DNA from: JBFKMV01 sp041629655
GTDB lineage: Bacteria > Acidobacteriota > Polarisedimenticolia > Polarisedimenticolales > Polarisedimenticolaceae
Reading direction: 5' to 3'
Length of the DNA: 20,367 nt
Assembly: GCA_041629655.1 (NCBI GenBank)
Contig: JBFKMV010000081.1
Span: 1-20,367 of the forward strand
The notes below the pieces were generated by a model. It saw nothing but the letters and a program-made list of their open reading frames with translations, was not told the origin of the DNA and searched no databases. Position numbers and translations under genes: made by a program. Below are positions 7,068 to 14,071 of the stretch, in pieces (within the stretch, counting starts at the first letter, position 1; each line of letters starts with the position of its first letter).

Positions 7068-8659
7068 CAGCGCTCCAGCGCGTAGACCGCGTCGAACACA
7101 CCGCGACCCGGCCGCTTCACCACGCCGCGATCCGGGTTGGCCGCGAGGTGCTCCAGGACGTGGAACGCCGTTTCCTGCCGGTCGCCGGCCCCCGCGGCCG
7201 CGGCGAGCTCCTCGCAGGTTCCGCCCTCGGGCCCCCGTTCGCGCAGCGCGCGCAGCAGCGCGAGCTGCAGCTCCAGCACGGCGGCCGCGGCGCGTTTGCC
7301 GGCTTCGACCCCCGGCTGGTGGTAGGCGTTGACGTTGACCAGCGACGCGTACAGGCCGACCGCGCGCTCGTACAGCGCGATCAACAAGCCCACCGAGCGC
7401 GGCGAGACGTCGGGCACCGTGATCCACAGCGAGGGCCGGCCGTTGCCGTGCAGCGCCTCGCGCGTCCCGAGCAGGAAACCGGCCAGGTAGTCCCCCGAGG
7501 TGACGCCGGGCTCGACCTCGAGCGCGTCGCCCTCCCGGTCGCGCAGCGCCTGGATGAACGTGACGAAGAAGTTCGGCACGCCATCGCGCAGCTGCTGGAC
7601 GTAGGCGTGCTGGTCGGTCGAGCCCTTGTTGCCGTAGACCGCGATGCCCTGGTGCACGACGTTGCCGTCGAGATCGTGCTGCTTGCCCAGCGACTCCATC
7701 ACGAGCTGCTGGAGGTAGCGGCTGAACAGCGCCAGCCGGTCCTTGTAGGGCAGGATCACCATGTCCCGCGAGCCGCGGCCGTCTCCCGCGTGATGCCACG
7801 CCAACGCCAGCAACGCCGCCGGGTTGCGTGGGATCTCGCGCGAGCGGGTCGCGCGGTCCATCGCCGCGGCGCCCTCGAGCAGCGCCGCCACGTCGATGCC
7901 CTGGAGCGCCGCGGGCAACAGCCCGACGGCCGACGTCACGGAGGTGCGCCCGCCGACCCAGTCCCACATCGGAAACCGGGCCAAAAAGCCGCGTTTCACG
8001 GCGGTCCGGTCGAGCTTGCTGTCCGCCTGCGTGACCGCCACCGCGTGCGGACCCAGCTCGAGGCCCTGCATCCGGTAGGCCGCCGCGGTTTCGAGCATGC
8101 CGTTACGCGTTTCCGGGGTGCCCCCGGATTTGGAGATCACCACGACCAGCGTGCGCGCCAGCGCCGAGCCCAGCGAGCCCAGCACGCGGTCGAAGCCGTC
8201 GGGGTCGGTGTTGTCGAGGAAGTGCGGCTGCAGGCGGTCGTCGCAGCCCGACAGCGCCTCGGCCACGAACTGCGGCCCCAGCGTCGAGCCGCCGATGCCG
8301 ACGACCAGCAGGTGCCCGAAGCGTTTCGCCGCCGGCGGCCGGACCTCGCCGCGGTGCACCTGCTGCGCGAACTCCAGCACGCGGTCGCGCGTGCCCACGA
8401 TCTCGTCCCGGATCTCGGCCGAGGGCGCCAGCTCCGGCGCGCGCAGCCAGTAATGGCCGACCATGCGCCCCTCGTCTGGATTCGCGATCGCCCCGCGCTC
8501 CAGCTCCTGCATCGCGTCGAAGGCGCGCTCCATCGCCGGCCCCATCCGTTCGAGCCCGTCCGACGGCAGGTCCATCCGGCTGACGTCGAGACGCAGGCCC
8601 AGCTCGGGGTCGTCGTGAACGGAGTCGCGGTAGCGTTTCCAGAGCGCGCGCGGTTTCAT
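7067..8659 (-). CDS. pgi: Glucose-6-phosphate isomerase
   Basis: Interconverts glucose 6-phosphate and fructose 6-phosphate in the cytoplasm. The 530-residue protein carries the sugar-isomerase fold in order: GIGGSTLGPQF (121-131), the phosphate-binding SKSGGTPET (176-184), GGRTSVTSAVGL (236-247), catalytic MESLGK (E322), TDQHAYVQQL (H351) and QPGVEAGK (K455), so every key residue is present. The last 65 residues, after the catalytic lysine, form a short helical extension that looks like a small winged-helix-type tail, as in cyanobacterial-length Pgi. The ATG is preceded by GGAGG at good spacing. It is a single gene, divergent from the sirtuin gene and convergent with the DUF3187-like gene. 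Confidence 0.95.
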   Translation of the reverse strand: MKPRALWKRYRDSVHDDPELGLRLDVSRMDLPSDGLERMGPAMERAFDAMQELERGAIANPDEGRMVGHYWLRAPELAPSAEIRDEIVGTRDRVLEFAQQVHRGEVRPPAAKRFGHLLVVGIGGSTLGPQFVAEALSGCDDRLQPHFLDNTDPDGFDRVLGSLGSALARTLVVVISKSGGTPETRNGMLETAAAYRMQGLELGPHAVAVTQADSKLDRTAVKRGFLARFPMWDWVGGRTSVTSAVGLLPAALQGIDVAALLEGAAAMDRATRSREIPRNPAALLALAWHHAGDGRGSRDMVILPYKDRLALFSRYLQQLVMESLGKQHDLDGNVVHQGIAVYGNKGSTDQHAYVQQLRDGVPNFFVTFIQALRDREGDALEVEPGVTSGDYLAGFLLGTREALHGNGRPSLWITVPDVSPRSVGLLIALYERAVGLYASLVNVNAYHQPGVEAGKRAAAAVLELQLALLRALRERGPEGGTCEELAAAAGAGDRQETAFHVLEHLAANPDRGVVKRPGRGVFDAVYALER

Positions 8660-8751
8660 GGAGACCTCCGGATCGTCGGGGCCGGAAATGCGGCTACCTT
8701 AGCAGAGCGTCGAGCTCGCGGGGAGGCCCGGACGTGGCGTAGACTTGGCGC
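8660..8751. promoter_or_regulatory. Divergent pgi/sirtuin promoter region
   Basis: Ninety-two bases separate two divergent starts. On the plus strand TAGACT (8740-8745) matches a -10 box at four of six positions and would start transcription almost at the sirtuin ATG (8752); no ribosome site lies close to that ATG, the nearest being GGGAGG about 25 bases upstream. On the minus strand a TAAGGT-like -10 near 8699-8704 is possible for pgi. No convincing -35 box was found for either. Confidence 0.3.
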
Positions 8752-9522
8752 ATGGAGCTGGTCCTGCAACCGGACGGATCGCTGACGGGCGACCTCGAGC
8801 CGGTGCTCGCGGCGCTCGAGGAGGAGTCGCCCGCCGTCGCGCTGACCGGCGCCGGGATCTCCGTCGAGAGCGGGATCCCGGACTTCCGCAGCCCGGACGG
8901 TTTGTGGTCCCGCTTCGATCCCCTGGAGTACGCGACGCTGTCGTGTTTCCTGTCGCGGCCGGACAGGGCCTGGCGGCTGTACCGCGAGCTGGGGCGCACG
9001 CTGGTCGGCCGGCGGCCCAACCCGGCCCACCTCGCGCTGGCCGAGCTCGAGCGCCGCGGCCTGCTGTCGGCCGTGGTGACGCAGAACGTGGACGGCCTGC
9101 ACCAGGCGGCGGGAAGCCGCCGGGTGCTGGAGCTGCACGGCGAGCACAGCCACCTGCAGTGCCTCGGCTGCGGAGGGCTGCAACCGATCATGGAAACCCA
9201 CCTGGCCGACGGACCGCCCCCACGCTGCGAGCCGTGCGGGCTGCCGCTCAAACCGAACGTGGTGCTGTTCGAGGAGGCGGTGCGCGGGCTCGACGAGGCG
9301 CAAGCGCTGGCCGACGCGTGCCGGCTGCTGCTGGCCGTGGGTACCTCGGCCGAGGTGGCGCCGGCGAGCCTGCTGCCGGACCGCGTGCTCGGGCGGGGCG
9401 GCAGCGTGCTGGTTTTCGACCTGGTTCCGACCCGGCTCGGCCGGGGCGACCTCGGCCCTCGCGGCGCCTTGATCCGGGGCCCCGTCGGCACCACATTGCC
9501 CCTGGTGGTCGGAAGGCTCTGA
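8752..9522 (+). CDS. Sir2-family NAD-dependent protein deacylase
   Basis: A 256-residue sirtuin that would remove acyl groups from lysine using NAD+. The NAD pocket is intact: GAGISVESGIPDFRS (33-47), TQNVDGLHQAAG (110-121) and GTS (197-199). The catalytic histidine is H129 (ELHGEH). The zinc ribbon is complete with C137, C140, C159 and C162. No tyrosine/arginine pair typical of the desuccinylase (SirT5-like) pocket stands out, but substrate preference cannot be fixed by eye. The intact zinc ribbon and short single-domain form point to a housekeeping deacylase of the CobB type and not to the larger NAD-depleting SIR2 defence proteins. It is followed 21 bases later by an unknown gene on the same strand. 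The start has no nearby ribosome site, so a leaderless mRNA is possible. Confidence 0.92.
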   Translation: MELVLQPDGSLTGDLEPVLAALEEESPAVALTGAGISVESGIPDFRSPDGLWSRFDPLEYATLSCFLSRPDRAWRLYRELGRTLVGRRPNPAHLALAELERRGLLSAVVTQNVDGLHQAAGSRRVLELHGEHSHLQCLGCGGLQPIMETHLADGPPPRCEPCGLPLKPNVVLFEEAVRGLDEAQALADACRLLLAVGTSAEVAPASLLPDRVLGRGGSVLVFDLVPTRLGRGDLGPRGALIRGPVGTTLPLVVGRL

Positions 9523-9543
9523 CCCCGGGGAGGCCGCTCGGCC

Positions 9544-10590
9544 GTGCGCGCGACCCTATCGTTCCACCCGCTGGACCTCTCGTTCGTCGACGAGATCGTG
9601 GCTCCGCTGCTGCGCGGGGACAAGACCAACCCGGAGCGGTTCCTCGCCGATGCGATGCGGCTGCGCCACGCGCACTGGCAAGCGGGACGCTACATCGCCG
9701 CGCTGGAGCAGGCGCTCGACGACCTGCAGGCGCCGCCCGTGGCGGTCGGCGCATCCCTGGTGGGCAAGCTGCGCGGACGACTGGACGCGCTGCGCTACCG
9801 CCCCGATCCGACGAGCGTGCGTGTGTCCGAGCTGGTGCAACCGGAACTGCACCTTTACGGACGGCCGTTTCTGATCACGGAGGGTTCCGCCGAGCGCGTC
9901 GCCGACGTGGTCGACGACTACCGCTCCGCCGGCTCGCCGGACGACCAGGCGGCGCTGGTGCGCGAGCAGCTGATTCGTCTCGACGCCGAGCTGGCGCAGG
10001 CCATCGAGCCGATCGACGGAGCGGAGCTCGGCCCCGAGGCCCACTATCGCTCGGATCTGCTGGCCCAGCTGCGCGAGCTGTACGACCTGGCGGCCGTTGC
10101 GCGCGACGACGTGGTGGTCCACGGCGACGACGGCAACGGCGCGCGGGTGCCCGGCGCTCCGCTGTCGTGGCGAGCCATCGCGGCGCACGCCCGGGCGATG
10201 CCGTACTGGGTCGGCGCCGAGGTCGACGGCCTGGTGACGATCTGCCACGCCGCCGGGGTCGAGGCTCCGCCGTTCCTGGAGCCGGCGAGCCGCGCCTTCG
10301 GCGAGGCGTGGAGCGCGCTGCCGGCACGCGAGCTCGGCGAGGGCCGCGAGGTCGCGCGCGAGCGAGACCTGGGAGCGTACGTGGCGCCGCCCGACGTTCC
10401 GGACCTGTTGGATTTTCTCGGCACCCACGGCTCGCGGATCATCCAGGCCGCCTCGCGGCACGGCGAGGGCCCGGCCTGCGAGGTGCTGTTGCGAAAGATC
10501 CGCGAGTGCGCCTGTTACGCGGCCCGTCACGGCCTCGGCTATCTCGAGGCGTCGGGACTCGCGGCGCCCGACTTCCACGAATACCGCTAG
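9544..10590 (+). CDS. Uncharacterised 348-residue protein downstream of the sirtuin
   Basis: I do not recognise this family. The GTG start is preceded by GGGGAGG eleven bases upstream, so it is a translated gene. The protein has no signal peptide or membrane segment and looks soluble and mostly helical. It opens with RATLSFHPLDLSFVDEIVAPLL, has a helix-rich middle (about 35-80 and 130-190), an acidic loop DDVVVHGDDGNGARVPG at about 188-204, and an ordered C-terminus with DFLGTHGSRIIQAASRHGE (290-308) and IRECACYAARHGLGYLEASG (319-338). Scattered histidines and aspartates could bind metal, but no known active-site motif is visible. The 21-base gap and shared strand suggest co-transcription with the sirtuin; an intrinsic terminator follows at 10608. 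Confidence 0.85.
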   Translation: MRATLSFHPLDLSFVDEIVAPLLRGDKTNPERFLADAMRLRHAHWQAGRYIAALEQALDDLQAPPVAVGASLVGKLRGRLDALRYRPDPTSVRVSELVQPELHLYGRPFLITEGSAERVADVVDDYRSAGSPDDQAALVREQLIRLDAELAQAIEPIDGAELGPEAHYRSDLLAQLRELYDLAAVARDDVVVHGDDGNGARVPGAPLSWRAIAAHARAMPYWVGAEVDGLVTICHAAGVEAPPFLEPASRAFGEAWSALPARELGEGREVARERDLGAYVAPPDVPDLLDFLGTHGSRIIQAASRHGEGPACEVLLRKIRECACYAARHGLGYLEASGLAAPDFHEYR

Positions 10591-10607
10591 AGACCGTCCC
10601 CGCACCC

Positions 10608-10629
10608 GTCGGGCACCGGCCCGGCTTTT
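10608..10629 (+). terminator. Intrinsic terminator
   Basis: GTCGGGC (10608-10614) pairs with GCCCGGC (10619-10625) around the loop ACCG, with one G-T wobble, and TTTT follows immediately. It ends the sirtuin/unknown-gene transcript. Its last two T's are also the first bases of the next gene's -35 box. Confidence 0.65.
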
Positions 10630-10656
10630 GACGGCCCGTGGAAACGGTGTTAAAAA
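10628..10656 (+). promoter_or_regulatory. Sigma-70-type promoter of the cytochrome/nuclease/Fur operon
   Basis: TTGACG (10628-10633, five of six) and TAAAAA (10651-10656, four of six) are 17 bases apart, the ideal spacing. The expected transcription start, about seven bases past the -10 box, falls at the ATG (10663). No Shine-Dalgarno sequence precedes that ATG, so a leaderless mRNA is predicted. This is the best promoter I can see in the window. Confidence 0.6.
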
Positions 10657-10662
10657 CGGTGC

Positions 10663-11469
10663 ATGGGCTCGCTGCGGAAACTCGCCGGCGTCGCGCTGTG
10701 CGCGTTGCCGCTGTTGATCGTCGCGGCGGCGCAAGACGCCGCGCCGAACGCGCCGAAAATCCGCTTCGATGCGAGGACGCACGACTTCGGTGAGTTGCGC
10801 TCGGACCACAAGGTCGAGCACGTCTGGACGTTCCGGAACGAGGGCAACGCGCCGCTCGAGATCGTCAGGACGGTGACGTCCTGCGGCTGCACCATGACGC
10901 TGCTCGACGACAAGCTCATCGCCCCCGGCGGGACCGGCAGCATCAAGGTCACCTTCGACCCCGCCGGACAGGAAGGCTCGGTGCGCAAGAGCCTCTCCGT
11001 GGTCACCAACGATCCCGCGTCACACAACACACTGCTGACCCTCAAGGCGTTCGTGATTCCCGCCGCGGTGCGCCAGGTGGAGGGGGGCGGGCATCCGGCC
11101 ATCACCGGACAGTCGCTGCTGATGGGTGACTGCGCCACCTGCCACGCCCAGCCGGGCCGGGGCAAGACCGGCGAGCCGCTGTACCGGGCGGTGTGCGCGA
11201 TGTGCCACGGCGCCCAGGCCACCGGCGGACGGGCCCCCAGCCTGCGGCATCCGAGCTACCTCGACGGGCGCTCCGACGGCCAGCTCGTCGAGGGCATCGC
11301 CTTCGGGACCGCCAACCCGCGGATGCCGGGCTTCAGCGAGCTGATGGGAGGACCGCTGTCCGACGCGCAGATCCGTTCGCTGGTCGAGCTGCTGCGCGAC
11401 TGGGGCTCCACGGAAGAGACGGCGACGCAAGCCGCCGCCACCGAAGCTACCGCCGCCGCCGGCGGCTGA
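10663..11469 (+). CDS. Secreted DUF1573 / cytochrome c fusion protein
   Basis: A 268-residue periplasmic protein. Residues 1-23 are a signal peptide (RK head, VALCALPLLIVAAA, cut near AQD). Residues about 32-132 are a DUF1573 domain, an Ig-like beta-sandwich: FDARTHDFGEL, VEHVWTFRNEGNAPLEI, SCGC (73-76), then IAPGGTGSIKVTFDPAGQEG. Residues about 145-248 are a class-I-type cytochrome c region with two haem-attachment motifs, CATCH (157-161) and CAMCH (178-182), only 21 residues apart, and a likely axial methionine in PRMPGF (M221). The tail is Ala/Thr-rich. It probably carries electrons in the periplasm; the role of DUF1573 is unknown. It heads the operon with the nuclease gene seven bases downstream. 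The closely spaced motifs may mean two haems or one haem plus a structural Cys pair. Confidence 0.87.
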   Translation: MGSLRKLAGVALCALPLLIVAAAQDAAPNAPKIRFDARTHDFGELRSDHKVEHVWTFRNEGNAPLEIVRTVTSCGCTMTLLDDKLIAPGGTGSIKVTFDPAGQEGSVRKSLSVVTNDPASHNTLLTLKAFVIPAAVRQVEGGGHPAITGQSLLMGDCATCHAQPGRGKTGEPLYRAVCAMCHGAQATGGRAPSLRHPSYLDGRSDGQLVEGIAFGTANPRMPGFSELMGGPLSDAQIRSLVELLRDWGSTEETATQAAATEATAAAGG

Positions 11470-11476
11470 AGACGTC

Positions 11477-12889
11477 ATGGCCCTGCCCCGACCGATCTCG
11501 CTGGTCGCCGAGAAGGCGATCCGATTACTGCGCACTCGCAAGGCGCCGCTGGACAGCGTGACGCTGGCCCGCGAGCTGCTCGCGACCCGCACCGCGGACG
11601 AGACCACCGCGCGGCGGGTGCTGGAGACCGCGTTCGCCGGTGACCCGCGGCTGTCCTACGCCAGCGGCGGTTGGGTCACGCGGCTGCCCGCGACGGATCC
11701 GCCCGAGCCGGCCGAGGGGCCGGCGTCGGATCCGGACCGCGTGCTGCTGCTGGTGCGCGGCGGGCGCCCGGCCCGCGGGCGGCCCTACGTGCTGACGCAC
11801 GTCACGGCGATACGCGTGCACGACGACGACGTGGTGGCGGCCTGCGGCGACCGGATCGGAGGCGGAACGGCAGGGCAGACGCTGCGCGCGGCGGTGCGCG
11901 AGGTGCTGGAAGGGGCGATTCCGGTGGTGCACGACCCACCCGGTTCGCTGGCCGCGCTCGAGCGCTGGCTCGACGAGCCCCTCGAGGCCCCCGTGTCGCT
12001 GCGACGGCTCGCGCACGCGCGGCTGGGCCTGCCGCTGACCCACGACCTCGAGACGCTGCTGGAGCGGCTCGACCTCGACTGGCGCGAATCGGAGGATCCG
12101 CTGGAGCTGGCCGACGCGCTCGATGCGGCCCTGGAGGCGATCCGCCAGCCGGGCGAGACGCTGGACGCGCTGCGCCGCGAGCCGGGCGCTCCCCCTCCCG
12201 TGGACTGGTCGCGGTTCGCCTTCGATCGACGGTTCCTGGCCGAGATCCCCTCGGTGCCCGGGACCTACCAGTTCTTCGACCGCGAAGACCGGCTGATCTA
12301 CGCGGGCAAATCGAAGAACCTGCACCGGCGCGTGGGGTCCTACTTCCGCCAGGCCACCAGCCGTTCCGGTCGCGTGCAGCGACTGCTCGAACGGCTGCAC
12401 CGCATCGAGATCGAGCCGCTCGGCTCGGACCTCGAGGCGATGCTGCAGGAGGCGGAGCTGATCAAGAGCCGCGACCCCGAGCACAACGTCCAGCGCCGGA
12501 TCCGTCCGCGAACGCGGCTCGCCGCGCGGCTGAGCTCGATCCTGATCCTCGAGCCCGCCGCGGCGCCGCTGGCCCTGCGGGCCTACCTGATCCGCAACGG
12601 CCGGCTGCTCGGCAAGATCGGGATCGGTCCGCGCGGGGGCGGGCTGAAGAAGATCGAACGATTGCTCGACGACCACTTCTTCTCCATTCCCAGCGGCCCG
12701 ACCGACGTCACCGGCCCGGACGTGGACGTCGAGATCGTGACCCGCTGGCTGGCCAGCAACCGGGACCGCGCGGTGGCGTTCGACCCCACCGACATGCCCT
12801 CGGCGCGCGAGGTGACCGACCGGCTGCGTTGGTTCCTGGGCCAGGACTCGTTGCACGACCCCGACGGCACCCCGAAGGTGACCCGCTGA
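11477..12889 (+). CDS. Multidomain GIY-YIG nuclease (UvrC-N/Cho-like)
   Basis: A 470-residue DNA-processing enzyme. Residues about 256-340 are a GIY-YIG nuclease of the UvrC N-terminal/Cho type: PGTYQFFDREDRLIYAGKSK (261-280) holds both tyrosines, NLHRRVGSYF supplies the catalytic arginine, and LEAMLQEAELIK supplies the metal-binding glutamate. Residues about 8-70 look like a winged helix. Residues about 85-225 have the length and pattern of a DnaQ-like exonuclease, the usual partner of GIY-YIG in DnaQ-UvrC fusions, but I see no DEDDh residues, so it would be inactive; this is inference. Residues about 350-455 are a C-terminal domain I do not recognise. The UvrB-binding and RNase H-like domains of true UvrC are absent. 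The stop overlaps the Fur start (TGATG). Likely repair or structure-specific nicking. Confidence 0.85.
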   Translation: MALPRPISLVAEKAIRLLRTRKAPLDSVTLARELLATRTADETTARRVLETAFAGDPRLSYASGGWVTRLPATDPPEPAEGPASDPDRVLLLVRGGRPARGRPYVLTHVTAIRVHDDDVVAACGDRIGGGTAGQTLRAAVREVLEGAIPVVHDPPGSLAALERWLDEPLEAPVSLRRLAHARLGLPLTHDLETLLERLDLDWRESEDPLELADALDAALEAIRQPGETLDALRREPGAPPPVDWSRFAFDRRFLAEIPSVPGTYQFFDREDRLIYAGKSKNLHRRVGSYFRQATSRSGRVQRLLERLHRIEIEPLGSDLEAMLQEAELIKSRDPEHNVQRRIRPRTRLAARLSSILILEPAAAPLALRAYLIRNGRLLGKIGIGPRGGGLKKIERLLDDHFFSIPSGPTDVTGPDVDVEIVTRWLASNRDRAVAFDPTDMPSAREVTDRLRWFLGQDSLHDPDGTPKVTR

Positions 12890-13359
12890 TGCCCGGACAG
12901 CGCCAGGCGCGGTTGGCGGAGTTGATGCAGGCCAAGGGCCTGCGCATGACCGAGCAGCGCCGGCTGCTGGCCGAGCTGCTGGACCAGGCGGACGAGCACC
13001 TGGATGCCGAGACGGTGTTCCTGCGCGCCCGCGAGCGCGACCCGCACATCCACCGCGCCACCGTCTACCGCACGCTCAACCGGCTCAAGAAGCTGGGGCT
13101 GGTCGACGAGCTGGACCTGATGCACGTCTCCGGGGACCGGCACTACTACGAGGTGCGGCCCTCGGTGTTCCACATCCACCTGGTGTGCATGAAATGCGGC
13201 TCGGTGGAGGAGCCGGGCGGCCCGTTCTGGGAAGAGCTCAAGCGCAAGGTCCAGCGCGAGACGGGCTTCCGGCCCGAGGCGGTGCGGATGGAGATGGGCG
13301 GCCAGTGCCGCGACTGCCGGGCCAAGCAGCCGAAGCGTTCCAAGCGCTCCGCCTCCTGA
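12889..13359 (+). CDS. Fur-family metal- or redox-responsive repressor
   Basis: A 156-residue transcription factor. The N-terminal winged helix includes LRMTEQRRLLAELL (18-31) and the recognition segment HRATVYRTLNRLKKLGLV (55-72). The C-terminal dimer domain has a complete structural zinc site, C100-x2-C103 and C140-x2-C143, and a short metal motif FHIHLVC where Fur usually has HHDH. That change removes two usual positions, so the sensed signal (iron, zinc, manganese or peroxide) cannot be named. The tail is basic (KQPKRSKR). Its ATG overlaps the nuclease TGA, so it is translationally coupled to it. An operon with a cytochrome and a nuclease suggests stress or haem/iron response, possibly with self-regulation. 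No Fur box was identified. Confidence 0.93.
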   Translation: MPGQRQARLAELMQAKGLRMTEQRRLLAELLDQADEHLDAETVFLRARERDPHIHRATVYRTLNRLKKLGLVDELDLMHVSGDRHYYEVRPSVFHIHLVCMKCGSVEEPGGPFWEELKRKVQRETGFRPEAVRMEMGGQCRDCRAKQPKRSKRSAS

Positions 13360-13362
13360 GCC

Positions 13363-13953
13363 TCAGCCGGCGGGCAGCTCCAGCTCGGAGGCGATCCCGC
13401 GCAACGCCTCGAGCACGAACGCGATGTGCTCGTCGAGGTCGCGTCCGAGGCTTGCCGCGCCCTGGACGATGTCCTCGCGCTTGACGGCGGCGGCGAACGC
13501 CTTGGCCTTCATCTTCTTCCGCACCGACTTCAGCTTGACCTCGTGCAGCGACCGGCCCGGCGTGACCAGCGCGCAGGCGGTCAGGAACCCGCTCAGCTCG
13601 TCGCAGGCGTAGAGCGCTTTTTCCAGCGGGGTCTCGCGCGGGACGCCGCTGTAGTCGGCATGGGACAGGATCGCGCGGCGAAACCACTCGGGGTACCCGC
13701 GTCGGGCCAGGATCTCCGCTCCGCGGAAGGGGTGGTCGGCGGCGTCGGGCCAGCGCTCGTAGTCGAAGTCGTGCAGCAGCCCGGCCAGGCCCCAGGCGTG
13801 CTCGTCTCCGCCCAGCTGCCGGGCGTAGGCCCGCATCGCCGCCTCCACGGCCAGCGCGTGCTTGATCAGGCCGGGTTTGGTCGTGTACTCGCGGAGCAGC
13901 GCCAGCGCGTCTTCCCGCGACGGCAGGCCCCCGGGGGTCTCGGTCTCGCCCAT
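13363..13953 (-). CDS. HD-domain (HDIG-type) phosphohydrolase
   Basis: A 196-residue cytosolic metal-dependent hydrolase of unknown substrate. The metal ligands of the HD fold can be followed: H32 (IKHALAVEAAM), the doublet H61-D62 (GLLHDFDYE), H74 (DHPFRGAE), H98 (ILSHADYSG) and D118 (YACDELSG). The C-terminal third (about 140-196) is lysine-rich (VKLKSVRKKMKAKAF) and helical. The family often hydrolyses nucleotides or phosphoesters. The ATG at 13953 is preceded by AGGGACGAG; the frame stays open further upstream only because of high GC. The gene is convergent with the Fur gene, with three bases between stops, and divergent from the methyltransferase. Confidence 0.9.
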   Translation of the reverse strand: MGETETPGGLPSREDALALLREYTTKPGLIKHALAVEAAMRAYARQLGGDEHAWGLAGLLHDFDYERWPDAADHPFRGAEILARRGYPEWFRRAILSHADYSGVPRETPLEKALYACDELSGFLTACALVTPGRSLHEVKLKSVRKKMKAKAFAAAVKREDIVQGAASLGRDLDEHIAFVLEALRGIASELELPAG

Positions 13954-14071
13954 CTCGTCCCTCGCTCGTTGAACCGTGCGCGCCGTCATGTTAGCGTCTC
14001 GTGGAACCGCACGGCGCAGCTCCCGCAGTATCTCATGTCCGGGTGGCGACAGCTCCGGACGAGGAGCCCGA
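13954..14071. promoter_or_regulatory. Divergent promoter region with an inverted repeat
   Basis: This 118-base gap separates the HD-hydrolase and O-methyltransferase starts. CCGTGCG (13974-13980) is matched by its complement CGCACGG (14008-14014), and the overlapping pair GCGCCGT (13980-13986)/ACGGCGC (14011-14017) could pair instead. Such repeats can be operators or alternative stems. No confident -35/-10 pair was found. GAGGAG at 14061-14066 is the ribosome site for the GTG at 14072. Confidence 0.35.

Noticed and set aside
8752..10590. Sirtuin plus unknown protein as an NAD-depleting SIR2 defence system
   Set aside because: The sirtuin has a complete zinc ribbon and catalytic histidine and is a short single-domain deacylase type; no nuclease, Argonaute or other defence partner is present.
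8745..10631. A 628-codon plus-strand frame across the sirtuin and the unknown gene
   Set aside because: It is a second frame over the sirtuin, whose NAD and zinc motifs are intact in its own frame; Arg/Ala-rich shadow.
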